In this document: piece by piece, positions 1-8,334 of the stretch | Layout of the letters: each line of letters begins with the position of its first letter | Numbering within the stretch: position 1 is the first letter of the stretch | Assembly: GCF_000203935.1 (NCBI RefSeq) | Contig: NC_008577.1 | Coordinates: forward strand, 3,596,001-3,660,000 | From: Shewanella sp. ANA-3 | GTDB lineage: Bacteria; Pseudomonadota; Gammaproteobacteria; Enterobacterales; Shewanellaceae | DNA: 64,000 bases | Direction: 5' to 3' | The notes under the pieces: generated by a model | Database searches by the model: none | Told to the model about the DNA's origin: nothing | What the model saw: only the letters and a program-made list of their open reading frames with translations | Made by a program: the position numbers and the translations under genes

Positions 1-156
1 TTCAATCCACTATCAAATTCAACATGAGTTCCCGCATTAACCCCGTCGGTTCTAACTCACGTTTTATCCATTGAGTACAAGTACTCAAGCCTACTTGCCC
101 TCAAACTGCGCCGATTAACGGTAAACAGTGCCCCTAACGCCGAAGAGACAATAAAC

Positions 157-1044
157 TTAGAGATACTTTGCAAACAATTGCTTAAGTCGAGCCTCATCAA
201 TGGGATTTTCGCCGCGCCAGTCCGCAAGCGGTAAGGTGATGTCAGAGCGAATACTGCCGGGGTATTTGATATTGCAGATATCCTCAAATGGCGTAAAAGT
301 CTCATAGAGCGGCGTAACATAGGAATTTGGCATGATGCCAAGCTCTGCCAATACCATTAGCTGGCCACGGAAACTGTACTTATTAAATTTAGGGATAATC
401 TTGGCTTTCTTCACCCTTTGCTCGAGTTTTCCGGGTGTTTCATCAACAGGAGCCTGACGAATTGCCTCAATTAAAGCACTAAAGATGGCCACGTCCTCGG
501 CACTAGGTTTACAAGGCAATAGCGTACAAAATTCTTGTAATTCTATGAGTTTGTGCGCCCAGCGCTCGTTCCACACACTGCCAGCGTAACAGGAAAAGAT
601 TTCTTGCCCCTGCTCAATCCAATTAACAGCTTTGATTGAACATACAGGACAAATGTCACTATCGGTTGGCATCGTATGTTCTGGCAGCGCCTTCGCAAAC
701 AGATAGCTGAGTATGGGCTGTCGACCGCGGGGGAAACTCGAAAAACCACATAAATAGGCCGCCAGTAAATTTTCGAGGGAAAGATTAGGCTGCTTTAGTA
801 TCGCTTTATAGCCGAGCACCACATCATCATGACTCAGCTTAACCCTGTCGTTGACCGGATAGCCACTCTGTTCAATCAATGCGATTTCGGTATCAGATAG
901 GCCTTGATAGGAGTAGATAGAGGTTCCCGTATCAACATCAAACACATCGCCATTATCGATTCTTTGCTGATAGCCATGCTCATCTTTGCGATAGGACTTT
1001 TTATAATAGACTTTCTTTAATGCGTTAAATAATCCCTTATCCAT
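157..1044 (-). CDS. Hypothetical protein, function unknown
   Basis: I do not recognise this 295-residue protein. It has no signal peptide and no membrane segment and looks cytoplasmic. A single CPVC motif lies near residue 133 without a second Cys pair, so a zinc ribbon is not supported. The central part is rich in aromatic and charged residues. The ATG follows an AGGAAG Shine-Dalgarno about six bases upstream, which supports the start. It runs leftward and is divergent from the peroxiredoxin-like gene. Downstream (1-156) no gene could be supported. The gene is probably real, given its length and ribosome site, but no function is proposed. Confidence 0.6.
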   Translation of the reverse strand: MDKGLFNALKKVYYKKSYRKDEHGYQQRIDNGDVFDVDTGTSIYSYQGLSDTEIALIEQSGYPVNDRVKLSHDDVVLGYKAILKQPNLSLENLLAAYLCGFSSFPRGRQPILSYLFAKALPEHTMPTDSDICPVCSIKAVNWIEQGQEIFSCYAGSVWNERWAHKLIELQEFCTLLPCKPSAEDVAIFSALIEAIRQAPVDETPGKLEQRVKKAKIIPKFNKYSFRGQLMVLAELGIMPNSYVTPLYETFTPFEDICNIKYPGSIRSDITLPLADWRGENPIDEARLKQLFAKYL

Positions 1045-1333
1045 TTACTGCTTCCTATTGAAAAATTGAGTGAATTGCTCTGTAACCTATGAACATCCAA
1101 GCAATAGTATCACTACATGCTTCTCCACCACACCCTTGAGTCACAGCACAACGAAACTCCACCACGCTAACGATTAATTCATACTCCTTGATAAAGATGC
1201 CACTAAAACTGCAATAAATTGGCCCGTTAGCCGTTCTTATTTGTATCACCACAACCTAGACCGGCTCAAAGACACAAGCCTAGCTCAATCGCTTGATTAA
1301 AAAGAATAACCCAATAATACGGAGAGATGACTG

Positions 1334-1981
1334 ATGCAGTCCCTACTACAGCGCTTTTTACTGACCACCAGCCTATTGCTCGGCAGTTTTAGTACGTTAG
1401 CTCAACCTATCGCCAAGGATGAATATTCGGTGAGTCCATTGCTCAATGGCGAGCAAATCCCCGCAATCACTTTGCAAGACATGAATGGTCAAAGCGTTGA
1501 TTTAGCGAAATTAACAGCACAAAAGCCAACCATTTTCTTCTTTTACCGTGGCGGCTGGTGTCCGTTTTGCAACAACCAAATGGGCCAGCTCAAAGCCATC
1601 GAACCTAAACTTATCGACATGGGCTTTCAATTGGTGGGGATTTCACCCGATACACCTGCACAGCTAAAGGCATCAGCGGCTAAAAACGAGCTCAAATATC
1701 AACTGCTTTCCGATGAAAAAATGCAGGCAGCGCAAGCCTTTGGTCTTGCCTTTTACACCAGTAAACAAGTGACTGATACTTACCTGAGTCGCTTAAATCT
1801 GGATAACCCACTGTGGACAACGCCCGAAGGCGATAAACGCTTAGTTCTGCCTGTTCCGGCAATTTATATCGCTGACACTCAAGGATTAATCCATTTCCAA
1901 TATGTAAATCCCAACTATAAGGTGAGACCCGCACCTAAGTTGATTCTGACCGCCGCCAGCCTCGTCGGAGCACCAGAATAA
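1334..1981 (+). CDS. Exported AhpC/TSA-type peroxiredoxin-like protein
   Basis: This 215-residue protein has a thioredoxin-like fold of the AhpC/TSA (Prx-like) family. The first 23 or so residues form a signal peptide ending near ALAQ, so the product should be periplasmic. The active-site motif GGWCPFC puts Cys76 and Cys79 in a CxxC arrangement after a strand rich in Phe, more like the redoxin/bacterioferritin-comigratory group than classical two-Cys AhpC. The likely role is reduction of peroxides or a thiol-disulfide reaction in the periplasm; the substrate cannot be told. It appears monocistronic, with a terminator-like hairpin just downstream. Domain call fairly sure, role inferred. Confidence 0.8.
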   Translation: MQSLLQRFLLTTSLLLGSFSTLAQPIAKDEYSVSPLLNGEQIPAITLQDMNGQSVDLAKLTAQKPTIFFFYRGGWCPFCNNQMGQLKAIEPKLIDMGFQLVGISPDTPAQLKASAAKNELKYQLLSDEKMQAAQAFGLAFYTSKQVTDTYLSRLNLDNPLWTTPEGDKRLVLPVPAIYIADTQGLIHFQYVNPNYKVRPAPKLILTAASLVGAPE

Positions 1982-1998
1982 TCCATCCACCGTCCAAA

Positions 1999-2040
1999 CA
2001 GCCGCTAAGAATCGTTATCGATTTAGCGGCTGCTTTGCTA
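1999..2040 (+). terminator. Hairpin after the peroxiredoxin-like gene
   Basis: The 10-bp arms CAGCCGCTAA (1999-2008) and TTAGCGGCTG (2023-2032) are followed by a short T-rich run. The U tract is weak, so this is a probable rather than a certain intrinsic terminator. Confidence 0.45.
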
Positions 2041-2109
2041 AACTAGCTTGGCCGCAATCGATACGACACGTTCCATTAGATCAATCCTTTAGCCCGCGGC
2101 GGAGCCACA

Positions 2110-2745
2110 ATGAATTCTCAAACCTATAACCAAGCCGTACTCGAACTCGCCCGCGCGGGTCTTGCCGATTTAACCGCCTCAGCCCAAGCTAAAAAAGCCC
2201 AACGAACTGCCGCGCAGGAGAGTCATTTTCTGTGTAACTGGATGGTTGAAGCGCTCAAAGAGAAGCGTTTCTCGAAACTGGTGGCCGACGATCTCACGGC
2301 ATGGATCCGTATGGCGCGCAGCCAAGGTGCTGGCGCCGAGCTTAAGCGGTTATTGGAAAGAATTGTTCATCAATATCAGAGTGTTGAAAACTCGCACGTG
2401 GAGTTAGGTACAGCGTTAAACGCTATGATTGCCGAGTTAACCCAGCTCGAATGGCTAGTGTTTACTGACACCGAAATTAACACCAAGCTTAAGCTAGACG
2501 CCGATGGCCAATCGAGCTTAGTTATTGATGTAAAAGAGTTTACTCAACACATCCAAGATAATCAGCTTATCAAGCCTATCAACTTATATGTTCGTACCGA
2601 TGAGCAGCTGCTGACTCAAATCGCCCTCTCCCATGGTTTGCTGATAAGCCAAGGTAATAAAAAGACCAGCCTGATTAAACACCATAAGACCTATCAAATT
2701 TACCCGCACAATCAGCTGCCCGCCTTGTGCCTACTCTTGGCTTAA
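2110..2745 (+). CDS. DUF2913-type conserved protein
   Basis: This 211-residue protein resembles the DUF2913 family found in Shewanella and Vibrio; the match is from memory of the N-terminal pattern, in which helices contain the segment SHFLCNWMVEALK and a basic stretch follows. There is no signal peptide and no membrane segment, so it should be cytoplasmic. It is mainly helical in its first 120 residues, with a mixed C-terminal part. The ATG is preceded by a GGAG-like site. Function is unknown for the family. It stands between two exported-protein genes with its own spacing of over 100 bases on each side, so it is probably transcribed alone. Confidence 0.65.
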   Translation: MNSQTYNQAVLELARAGLADLTASAQAKKAQRTAAQESHFLCNWMVEALKEKRFSKLVADDLTAWIRMARSQGAGAELKRLLERIVHQYQSVENSHVELGTALNAMIAELTQLEWLVFTDTEINTKLKLDADGQSSLVIDVKEFTQHIQDNQLIKPINLYVRTDEQLLTQIALSHGLLISQGNKKTSLIKHHKTYQIYPHNQLPALCLLLA

Positions 2746-2771
2746 GCCCAAAAAGCTGCTTGAATAGGGAA

Positions 2772-2825
2772 ACTGCGCTATGGATAACAATTTTTTCACA
2801 ATGACTAGGTAAGATATAGCGCAGT
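2772..2825 (+). repeat. Inverted repeat in leader of solute-binding gene
   Basis: Perfect 10-bp arms ACTGCGCTAT (2772-2781) and ATAGCGCAGT (2816-2825) are separated by 34 AT-rich bases, ending about 20 bases before the ribosome site of the next gene. It may be a stem in the mRNA leader or an operator. No U tract follows, so a simple terminator is unlikely. Confidence 0.4.
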
Positions 2826-2863
2826 CACCGCGAAGCTCGTTTAACCAAGGAGTGAAGGATAAG

Positions 2864-3613
2864 ATGGGTAAAGGACGTATTCTCTATCGTTGGCGAGCGC
2901 ACGCCGTTTTATTACTTCTGTTGTTTACACCGCCTTCCTTTGCCCAACTACTCAAGTACAACATCACCGGCTCCTATTCTTGGTATCCCTATTTTATTGC
3001 GAATCAGCCCGAAGCTCCCGGCATGGTGTCTGAGTTAATTCCACTGATTTTATCCTTAGCCAATATCAAGGGCGAAAACCTGTCCTTGCCGCCAAAACGG
3101 ACGAACAACGCCCTTGAAACCGGCCAGTTAGACTTTGATGTGGTCAGCCCAAGTTGGTTTACGGATCAAGACTTTGGCCCCTTATTTGTTAAATCCGATC
3201 CCATTATGCCCATCACAGAATACGTGGTGACCAGACCCGAGAATGTCGAATCCTTTAAGGAAGTCACTGAAATTAAAGGTAAGCAAATCGGTACCGTCAG
3301 GGGATATTTGTACCACGATGACAAGGAGTTTATCCGTGTCGATTTTACCTCGGAGCAAGAGCTGATTAAGGCATTGGATAAACACCGCATCACGGCCATT
3401 ATCTCGGGTAACTATCCCGCCCTATATTGGTCGAACAAACTTAAGATCCCCGTAGGATTGGCCGCCGTGCATTCCGATGGCGTATTGGTGCTAAGGCTAC
3501 GTAAGGAGCATGCCGATCTACTGCCCGCACTCAATCATGCGATAGCACAGCTAAAAGCCGATGGAAAAGTGGAGCAGATTATCCAGAAATACACCCAAGC
3601 CTTTGCCAGTTAA
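2864..3613 (+). CDS. Extracellular solute-binding protein, family 3
   Basis: A periplasmic-binding-protein-like protein of about 249 residues (SBP_bac_3, amino-acid binding type). A basic N-terminus and Leu-rich segment ending PPSFAQ form a signal peptide. The mature part has two-lobe features, including the segment KQIGTVRGYLYHDD and a C-terminal helix LKADGKVEQIIQKY typical of the family. No ABC permease or ATPase gene is adjacent, so it may be a stand-alone sensor-like or orphan binding protein. A GTG at 2852 gives an alternative longer start, but AAGGAG at 2847-2852 overlaps it and serves the ATG at 2864, which I prefer. Ligand unknown. Confidence 0.8.
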   Translation: MGKGRILYRWRAHAVLLLLLFTPPSFAQLLKYNITGSYSWYPYFIANQPEAPGMVSELIPLILSLANIKGENLSLPPKRTNNALETGQLDFDVVSPSWFTDQDFGPLFVKSDPIMPITEYVVTRPENVESFKEVTEIKGKQIGTVRGYLYHDDKEFIRVDFTSEQELIKALDKHRITAIISGNYPALYWSNKLKIPVGLAAVHSDGVLVLRLRKEHADLLPALNHAIAQLKADGKVEQIIQKYTQAFAS

Positions 3614-3712
3614 ATCAATAAAAGCTCATGTTTTTAAGTGCTCACAAGAAACCAGCTCTGCACTAACCTAGCAAGCTTGGTCTTTTGTAAATCATAAAGA
3701 TGAGATGGGTAT

Positions 3713-4021
3713 TTAAGAGGATTTTGCGTTTAGCGCAACCTTAGGTTTTAACACCAAACGCTGCCCCTGATTAAGATGGGTGGTACAGGCGACCCGCAAT
3801 AAGGAAGCAAAGTTAGCCACCTCTCCGTGGCAAGTTAACACTTCACGGTAAATACGGGTTAAAAACACCGCCACACTCAGCTCGGCATCTTCGGCAATCT
3901 CTTCAATAATCTGCCAAAAAATAGCCTCGAGCCGCACGCTCGTCACGACCCCATCTATTCGAATGGAGCGGGTTTTGAGTTCAAACAGTTCGGGTTCGGC
4001 ACCGGAATAGATTTCACACAC
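3713..4021 (-). CDS. Ribbon-helix-helix protein (RHH_4 type)
   Basis: A 102-residue protein with the RHH_4 pattern: an N-terminal MCEIY start, a strand with RSIRIDGVVTSVRLE, and an amphipathic helix FWQIIEEIAEDAELSVAVFLTRIY. Proteins of this family are presumed DNA-binding or regulatory ribbon-helix-helix dimers, but few have known targets. The open frame extends to a TTG at 4036. The GTG at 4021 is preferred because GGGGAG lies seven bases before it and family members usually begin Met-Cys. The MITE-like element lies just upstream and could influence its expression. Function beyond the fold is unknown. Confidence 0.75.
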   Translation of the reverse strand: MCEIYSGAEPELFELKTRSIRIDGVVTSVRLEAIFWQIIEEIAEDAELSVAVFLTRIYREVLTCHGEVANFASLLRVACTTHLNQGQRLVLKPKVALNAKSS

Positions 4022-4095
4022 AATATCACTCCCCAAGCGGCGATTGCGCTAAGCTCTAGCATTGCGTTTAGCTTAAGTCCCCAGCGAATACTTAA

Positions 4096-4366
4096 CTTAA
4101 CCAATCACATTAAATATCTAATCAGTTCAGAGCCTCACAGGCATCTCAATCCAAGGCGCATTGACGAAGAAATGGTTATTCCCTTTTAAGTCAATGTAAC
4201 ACGGGAGTGAGATGCCTGTGAGGCTCCCGAAGGGCGGGTTTCAACGCACTTTATACTGCGTTTAAGGCTTTCGACAGAGCACCACTATGCCTTCAAGCCT
4301 TCGCCTTGTCTAAAGCCCGTTTTACTCCCGCTGAATGAACAGATATTTAATACGATTGGTATTAAG
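4096..4366. mobile_element. MITE-like inverted-repeat element
   Basis: This 271-bp non-coding stretch has imperfect terminal inverted repeats of about 35 bp (4096-4130 against 4331-4366), sharing ACCAATC- and TTAAATATCT-like blocks. Inside, a perfect 18-bp inverted repeat (4130-4147 with 4209-4226, starting GAGCCTCACAGGCATCTC) brackets a second 7-bp stem CATTGAC / GTCAATG. A further small stem AACGCA / TGCGTT lies near 4245. There is no open frame of note. The structure fits a miniature inverted-repeat element mobilised by a transposase elsewhere, or a highly structured RNA. I recall similar repeats in Shewanella but cannot confirm copy number. It separates the DJ-1 gene from the RHH gene. 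Target duplications were not clear. Confidence 0.6.
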
Positions 4367-4411
4367 CCCTACCCGAACTGTTATGCCATAAATAACGTTA
4401 GATGAATATCG

Positions 4412-4972
4412 TTAATTCAATAACTTGTTAAACTGCGCCAACCATGCAGGATGCGCTGGCCAGGCGGGCGCCGTGACTAACTTGCCATCGGTGATTGCCG
4501 CCGTCACCTCAATCTCGCAATACTCGGCGCCCGCTTGTTTCACCTCAGGCGCACAAGCTGGATAGGCAGACACTTTCTTACCGCGTACCACATCGGCCGC
4601 CGTCAGTAACTGCGCGCCATGGCAAATCGCCGCTATGGGTTTATCTTGGGCAGCAAAGTCCATCACCAAGGCGATCACCGCAGGATTTAGGCGTAAATAC
4701 TCAGGCGCACGGCCACCGGGAAGCAGCAGCGCATCAAAATCACTGGCGTTGGTACCGGCAAAGTTGCCATTTAGGGCAAATAAGTGTCCTGGTTTTTCGG
4801 TATAGGTTTGATCGCCTTCAAAGTCATGGATAGCCGTTTTAATGGTTTGTCCCGCCACTTTATCAGGGCAGACAACCGTTACGCTGTGCCCCACCATTTG
4901 TAGGGCTTGGAACGGTACCATTAGCTCATAATCTTCAACAAAATCACCGGCGATGATCAAAATACTGGCCAT
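4412..4972 (-). CDS. DJ-1/PfpI family protein
   Basis: A 186-residue cytoplasmic protein of the DJ-1/PfpI class I glutamine-amidotransferase-like superfamily. The nucleophile-elbow motif AAICHGAQ places the catalytic Cys at residue 117 with His118, and the conserved acidic residue lies in FVEDYEL near residue 14. The segment [13 protein letters not shown] is also typical. Members act as glyoxalase-III or deglycase-like enzymes, proteases or chaperones, so the substrate is left open. A clear AAGGAG lies just before the ATG. It is transcribed alone, leftward, between the flotillin locus terminator and the MITE-like element. Confidence 0.85.
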   Translation of the reverse strand: MASILIIAGDFVEDYELMVPFQALQMVGHSVTVVCPDKVAGQTIKTAIHDFEGDQTYTEKPGHLFALNGNFAGTNASDFDALLLPGGRAPEYLRLNPAVIALVMDFAAQDKPIAAICHGAQLLTAADVVRGKKVSAYPACAPEVKQAGAEYCEIEVTAAITDGKLVTAPAWPAHPAWLAQFNKLLN

Positions 4973-5085
4973 GAGAAACTCCTTTTATTCGATAAGGGAA
5001 AACGCAACATCGGATTTCACTCTACTCCGACCATTAAATTTAGGGTAATAGTGGAATACTACAAATTGGCGCTGCGGTTTCAGGC

Positions 5086-5111
5086 ATAAAAAAAGCGCCC
5101 GCAGGCGCTTT
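5086..5111 (-). terminator. Intrinsic terminator of yqiJK
   Basis: Read leftward, arms AAAGCGCC and GGCGCTTT (5092-5111) form a GC-rich hairpin followed by a run of seven or more T. It lies 18 bases after the flotillin stop codon. Confidence 0.8.
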
Positions 5112-5128
5112 AATCTAAACCATTAATA

Positions 5129-6907
5129 TCAATTACTTATCTTTGGCTCTATCACTGTATGTTGCTGGCTATAACCATTTAATCCGCTATTCGCCGACTT
5201 CACAACATTTAAGGCTTCGGTAGTTAAAGCATTATTGCCATTGAGCAGGTCGTTTAAGGTGCCAGACTCAGATTGCACTAAGCCCAACTCCCGCAGCATG
5301 GCATCCACCACTGGCGCATTAGCGCGGTAGTTTAACGCGGCGCTGGTCACTTGCTCGGCGATACCGCCTTGATGCGCGACAGCGCCATCTGCTCCCGATG
5401 CCAGTTGATTACCGGCGCCATAACCTTGAAGAATTTTAATACCTTCAATGTTTTCCAGCGGTTTAACCGCCTGCGCGACAATCTCTGGCAGTGCTTTTAA
5501 GATAGCGAGGGATTTTTGCAGCGCAATCTGCTCATCACGCAGCACGTTTTCGGCTTCGTACAGAGCTTGTTTACCCGCCGCTTCTACCGCATAGACCTTC
5601 TCGTCGGCCTCGGCTTGCAGTTTTTTGGCATCGGCACTGGCACGGGCTTCAATCAGAATCGCGCTCGATCTGTCTTCGGCGGCACGTTTTTCCGCCTCGG
5701 CTTGCACTGTCACGCCCACTGCATCGCGCTCCGCTTCTTTGCGCGCATCGATCACTTCAATCTCTTTACGACGATTCGCCTCAGCCACTTGGCGCACCGT
5801 AATAACCGCTTCTTCTTTCTCTACCTTGGTTTTTTCCGCTTCGGCGGCGCGGGCACGGGCGGCAGACTCTTCTTCCGACTTCGCGGCTACCGCGATGTGT
5901 TTTTCCTGCTCTGCGACTTCGATATCACGTTGCTGTTGAATACGTGCCTGTTCGATGGATTTGCGCTTTTCAATCTCGCGGGTTTCGATGTCTTTGGTCT
6001 TTTCGATTTCCGCTGTTTCGATTGCACGCTCTTTGGCAATTTCAGCTTCGCGTTCTTCACGGGACTTGTTTTCTTTTTGCTTAATAATTTCCGCTTTTTG
6101 CTCGGCACGCTTAAATTCGAGCGACTGTTGCTGCACCAGACGCGCTTCTTCTTCGGCCTTTTCAATCTCTAGCGATTCTTTTTCAGCCTCTAGGTTACGC
6201 TGCTCGATCTTGATGCGGTTTTCCTGCTGGATATCGTTGGTTTCTTTACGTTTTTCTTCGATAATCTTGGCTAAACGTGCACGACCTTCAGCGTCGAATG
6301 CGTTATTTTCATTAAAGAATTGCAGATCAGTCTGGTCAAAACCCGTCAAAGAAACGGATTCGAGCTCTAGCCCGTTTTTCTCGAGATCGTTAGCGACGTT
6401 ATTCTGCACCCGCTGGACAAAATCGGCGCGCTGCTCATGCATTTCGGTCATGGTCATTTCCGCCGCGACCGCACGTAACACGTCAACAAACTTAGATTCC
6501 ATCAGCTTTTTCAGCTCTTCCACGCGCGTGGTACGGGTACCTAAGGTTTGTGCCGCCATTGAAATGCCTTCAGCATTGGGCGCCACACGCAGATAGAAGT
6601 CGGCCTTCACATCGACGCGCATTCTATCCTTAGTGATCAGCGCATCTTTTTGAGTTTTCTCCACTTCGATACGCAGGGTATTCATATTTACGGCTATGGT
6701 TTCATGCAGCACGGGTAAGACGATTGCGCCGCCGTCCTTAATAATTTTTTCACCGCCAAAACCCGTACGAACAAAGGCCATTTCCTTCGTCGCACGTTTA
6801 TATAATTTGGCGAAAATCAGACCAATCACAATCAGGCCAACCAATACCATTCCGGCAACTAACAACACGAAGTTGCTCGAACTGGTTACATCATTTAACA
6901 CATCCAT
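5129..6907 (-). CDS. yqiK: Flotillin-family inner membrane protein YqiK
   Basis: A 592-residue flotillin/SPFH protein. Residues about 12-33 form one membrane anchor, followed by an SPFH (band 7) domain to about residue 190. A very long charged coiled coil of Glu, Lys, Arg and Ala repeats runs from about 205 to 480, then a Gly/Ala-rich tail. Such proteins scaffold membrane microdomains; in enterobacteria YqiK is linked to membrane organisation and motility, though its exact role is unsettled. It is the second gene after yqiJ with a 33-base gap, and a terminator follows. AGGAAAG precedes the ATG. The opposite strand carries long open frames caused by the biased coiled-coil codons; these are not genes. 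Confidence 0.9.
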   Translation of the reverse strand: MDVLNDVTSSSNFVLLVAGMVLVGLIVIGLIFAKLYKRATKEMAFVRTGFGGEKIIKDGGAIVLPVLHETIAVNMNTLRIEVEKTQKDALITKDRMRVDVKADFYLRVAPNAEGISMAAQTLGTRTTRVEELKKLMESKFVDVLRAVAAEMTMTEMHEQRADFVQRVQNNVANDLEKNGLELESVSLTGFDQTDLQFFNENNAFDAEGRARLAKIIEEKRKETNDIQQENRIKIEQRNLEAEKESLEIEKAEEEARLVQQQSLEFKRAEQKAEIIKQKENKSREEREAEIAKERAIETAEIEKTKDIETREIEKRKSIEQARIQQQRDIEVAEQEKHIAVAAKSEEESAARARAAEAEKTKVEKEEAVITVRQVAEANRRKEIEVIDARKEAERDAVGVTVQAEAEKRAAEDRSSAILIEARASADAKKLQAEADEKVYAVEAAGKQALYEAENVLRDEQIALQKSLAILKALPEIVAQAVKPLENIEGIKILQGYGAGNQLASGADGAVAHQGGIAEQVTSAALNYRANAPVVDAMLRELGLVQSESGTLNDLLNGNNALTTEALNVVKSANSGLNGYSQQHTVIEPKISN

Positions 6908-6940
6908 TTGCTTTCCTTTTTCGTTAATGGCTTTGGAAAA

Positions 6941-7576
6941 TTAATTATCAAAGCGAGTCGCAGACCAGACTCTTCCTTCTCGTTTTAGCAGCACCACTTG
7001 CGTGCCGCTGGCAAACTCGATACCCGAGGTTTCGGGTTCGACTAATACATAATGTTTTTGTTGATGTTTATCGCGCACCACGGCTTCCGATGGCATACCC
7101 TTCATGGCGCAGCCTAAGGTGATAGTGCCGACATAACCGCTTAAATCATCAAGGGATATGGCGGTTGACTCATTCTTAGGGAGCAGATCGGCCAATATCC
7201 GCCCGAGATAGCGACAGGCAAACGCACTACCAACCACGGCAATCGGTAAGGTAAATAGTTGGGGTAACAAGACGCCCGTGAAGAGCAGGCTCAGGTAATT
7301 TGCAATATAACCGACAATCGCAAAGCTGGTCAGTGCCAGCACAAACCAGATAAGTAAGGGTAATCGATTCAGACATAGCCAGCCTGCAATCCCCGTCAGG
7401 CCAGTACCGCCAATCTCGGCATCATAATCCACATCGGCGGGCACCCATTGGTCGAGCGCACTCATCATGCTTAACCCTATCACTAGGGCTAAGGCTTCAA
7501 ACACACCAAGGACAAGCACGCAGGCGAAGGCAATAGTGTAAGGTAGGTTAGGCTGTTCAACTAAAAACGCCCACAT
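6941..7576 (-). CDS. yqiJ: YqiJ-like OB-fold membrane protein
   Basis: About 211 residues of the YqiJ/DUF1449 type. There are three hydrophobic segments (near residues 12-35, 75-95 and 105-130), then a C-terminal OB-fold-like beta domain (about 145-205) in which strands such as GYVGTITLG and VRDKHQQKHYVLV occur. It resembles the NfeD partner of flotillins and is expected to sit in the inner membrane with YqiK, forming a stomatin/flotillin-NfeD-like module. Two Met codons are near the start. AAGGAG abuts the first at 7582, so the second at 7576, six bases further, is preferred. It is first in the two-gene operon. Confidence 0.8.
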   Translation of the reverse strand: MWAFLVEQPNLPYTIAFACVLVLGVFEALALVIGLSMMSALDQWVPADVDYDAEIGGTGLTGIAGWLCLNRLPLLIWFVLALTSFAIVGYIANYLSLLFTGVLLPQLFTLPIAVVGSAFACRYLGRILADLLPKNESTAISLDDLSGYVGTITLGCAMKGMPSEAVVRDKHQQKHYVLVEPETSGIEFASGTQVVLLKREGRVWSATRFDN

Positions 7577-7660
7577 AGTCATCTCCTTGAACGATACAGC
7601 ATTCCATTTACTTCACTGTAATTATCAACTTACGAGCGACAGAATAGCAAGGCGAGCCTA

Positions 7661-7692
7661 GTTTCCAAACAAAAAAGTTTCCAAACAAAAAA
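7661..7692. repeat. Exact 16-bp tandem duplication
   Basis: GTTTCCAAACAAAAAA occurs twice head to tail (7661-7676 and 7677-7692). It lies between the stop of the DsrE-like gene and the start of yqiJ, so it falls in the likely promoter region of yqiJK. It could vary by replication slippage. Confidence 0.8.
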
Positions 7693-7698
7693 TTTACC

Positions 7699-8265
7699 CT
7701 AAAACGGATTTTGACTAAATCCTTGCTGCGCTAGAATCGCATGGGCCGTCATCGCAGACAGGGCCATATCGACACCCGGTAACAAAGAGGCGTTGTGTAA
7801 GTCAAAATAAGCGGCGCTCTGACCACAGATATAAAACTTCACCCCGTGGGCCACTAAGGTTTTCACTAAGGCTTTATTGGGGTTTTGCGCACCGTTGTGT
7901 TGCTTGGCATAAAAGCTATCATCGGCTAAATCGCCAACGGCACTGCCATGCACCACCATCGCTAGCTCAATATCGCTTTCTTTAACGCCAGCAGCCACGT
8001 GCATATTGATAAAACGGGCAAGGCTGTCGAGCTGACGATTCACTTGGCCGACATCGGCCGCCTTACTCATATCGAATGCCACCTTAAACTTCATCCCCGC
8101 AGGGATCGCAAGGGTGCTTTCGACCTTAGCCACTTCACCAAATTCGGGGATGGCGGTTCCAGGCGCAAAGCTCTCGGCTCCGGCATGGGCGGCACTGGAT
8201 AAACCGACCAACAGCGCCATGGTCATGGCTTTAAGGGTTTTAGTGTGATGTGATTTTGGCTGCAT
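7699..8265 (-). CDS. Exported DsrE/DsrF-like protein
   Basis: 188 residues. Residues 1-28 form a signal peptide with a hydrophobic core MALLVGLSSAAHA, so the protein is probably periplasmic. The mature part matches the DsrE/DsrF-like (sulfur-relay) fold: a strand with FKVAFDMS, a helix, a strand with IELAMVVHG and the segment VKFYICGQSAAY, whose Cys near residue 148 is in the position used for sulfur transfer in DsrE proteins. Exported members are common in Shewanella and have no settled function. It is divergent from the M32 carboxypeptidase gene with a 69-base gap holding both promoters. Confidence 0.8.
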   Translation of the reverse strand: MQPKSHHTKTLKAMTMALLVGLSSAAHAGAESFAPGTAIPEFGEVAKVESTLAIPAGMKFKVAFDMSKAADVGQVNRQLDSLARFINMHVAAGVKESDIELAMVVHGSAVGDLADDSFYAKQHNGAQNPNKALVKTLVAHGVKFYICGQSAAYFDLHNASLLPGVDMALSAMTAHAILAQQGFSQNPF

Positions 8266-8334
8266 GATATTATCATCCTGTTATTGTTATTTTTTCGTGC
8301 TAATAGATAACGACAGCACCTTAAGATTGAGTCT

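Noticed and set aside
57..341. 94-residue open frame on the minus strand overlapping the first gene's 3' end
   Set aside because: It overlaps the better-supported hypothetical gene in another frame and shows no family resemblance or ribosome site.
1055..1252. 65-residue open frame on the minus strand upstream of the hypothetical gene
   Set aside because: The start would be a GTG without a good ribosome site, the composition is odd and no family resemblance was seen; kept out as unsupported.
2782..2800. GGATAACAATTT followed by TCACA, resembling part of the lac operator
   Set aside because: The match is partial, with extra T residues, and no LacI-type regulator gene or lac genes are nearby; likely chance in an AT-rich leader.
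5516..6596. Long open frames on the plus strand across the flotillin gene
   Set aside because: They are antisense shadows of a repetitive, Glu/Lys/Ala-rich coiled coil; the residue content (Phe, Leu, Ser, Arg rich) is typical of shadow frames.
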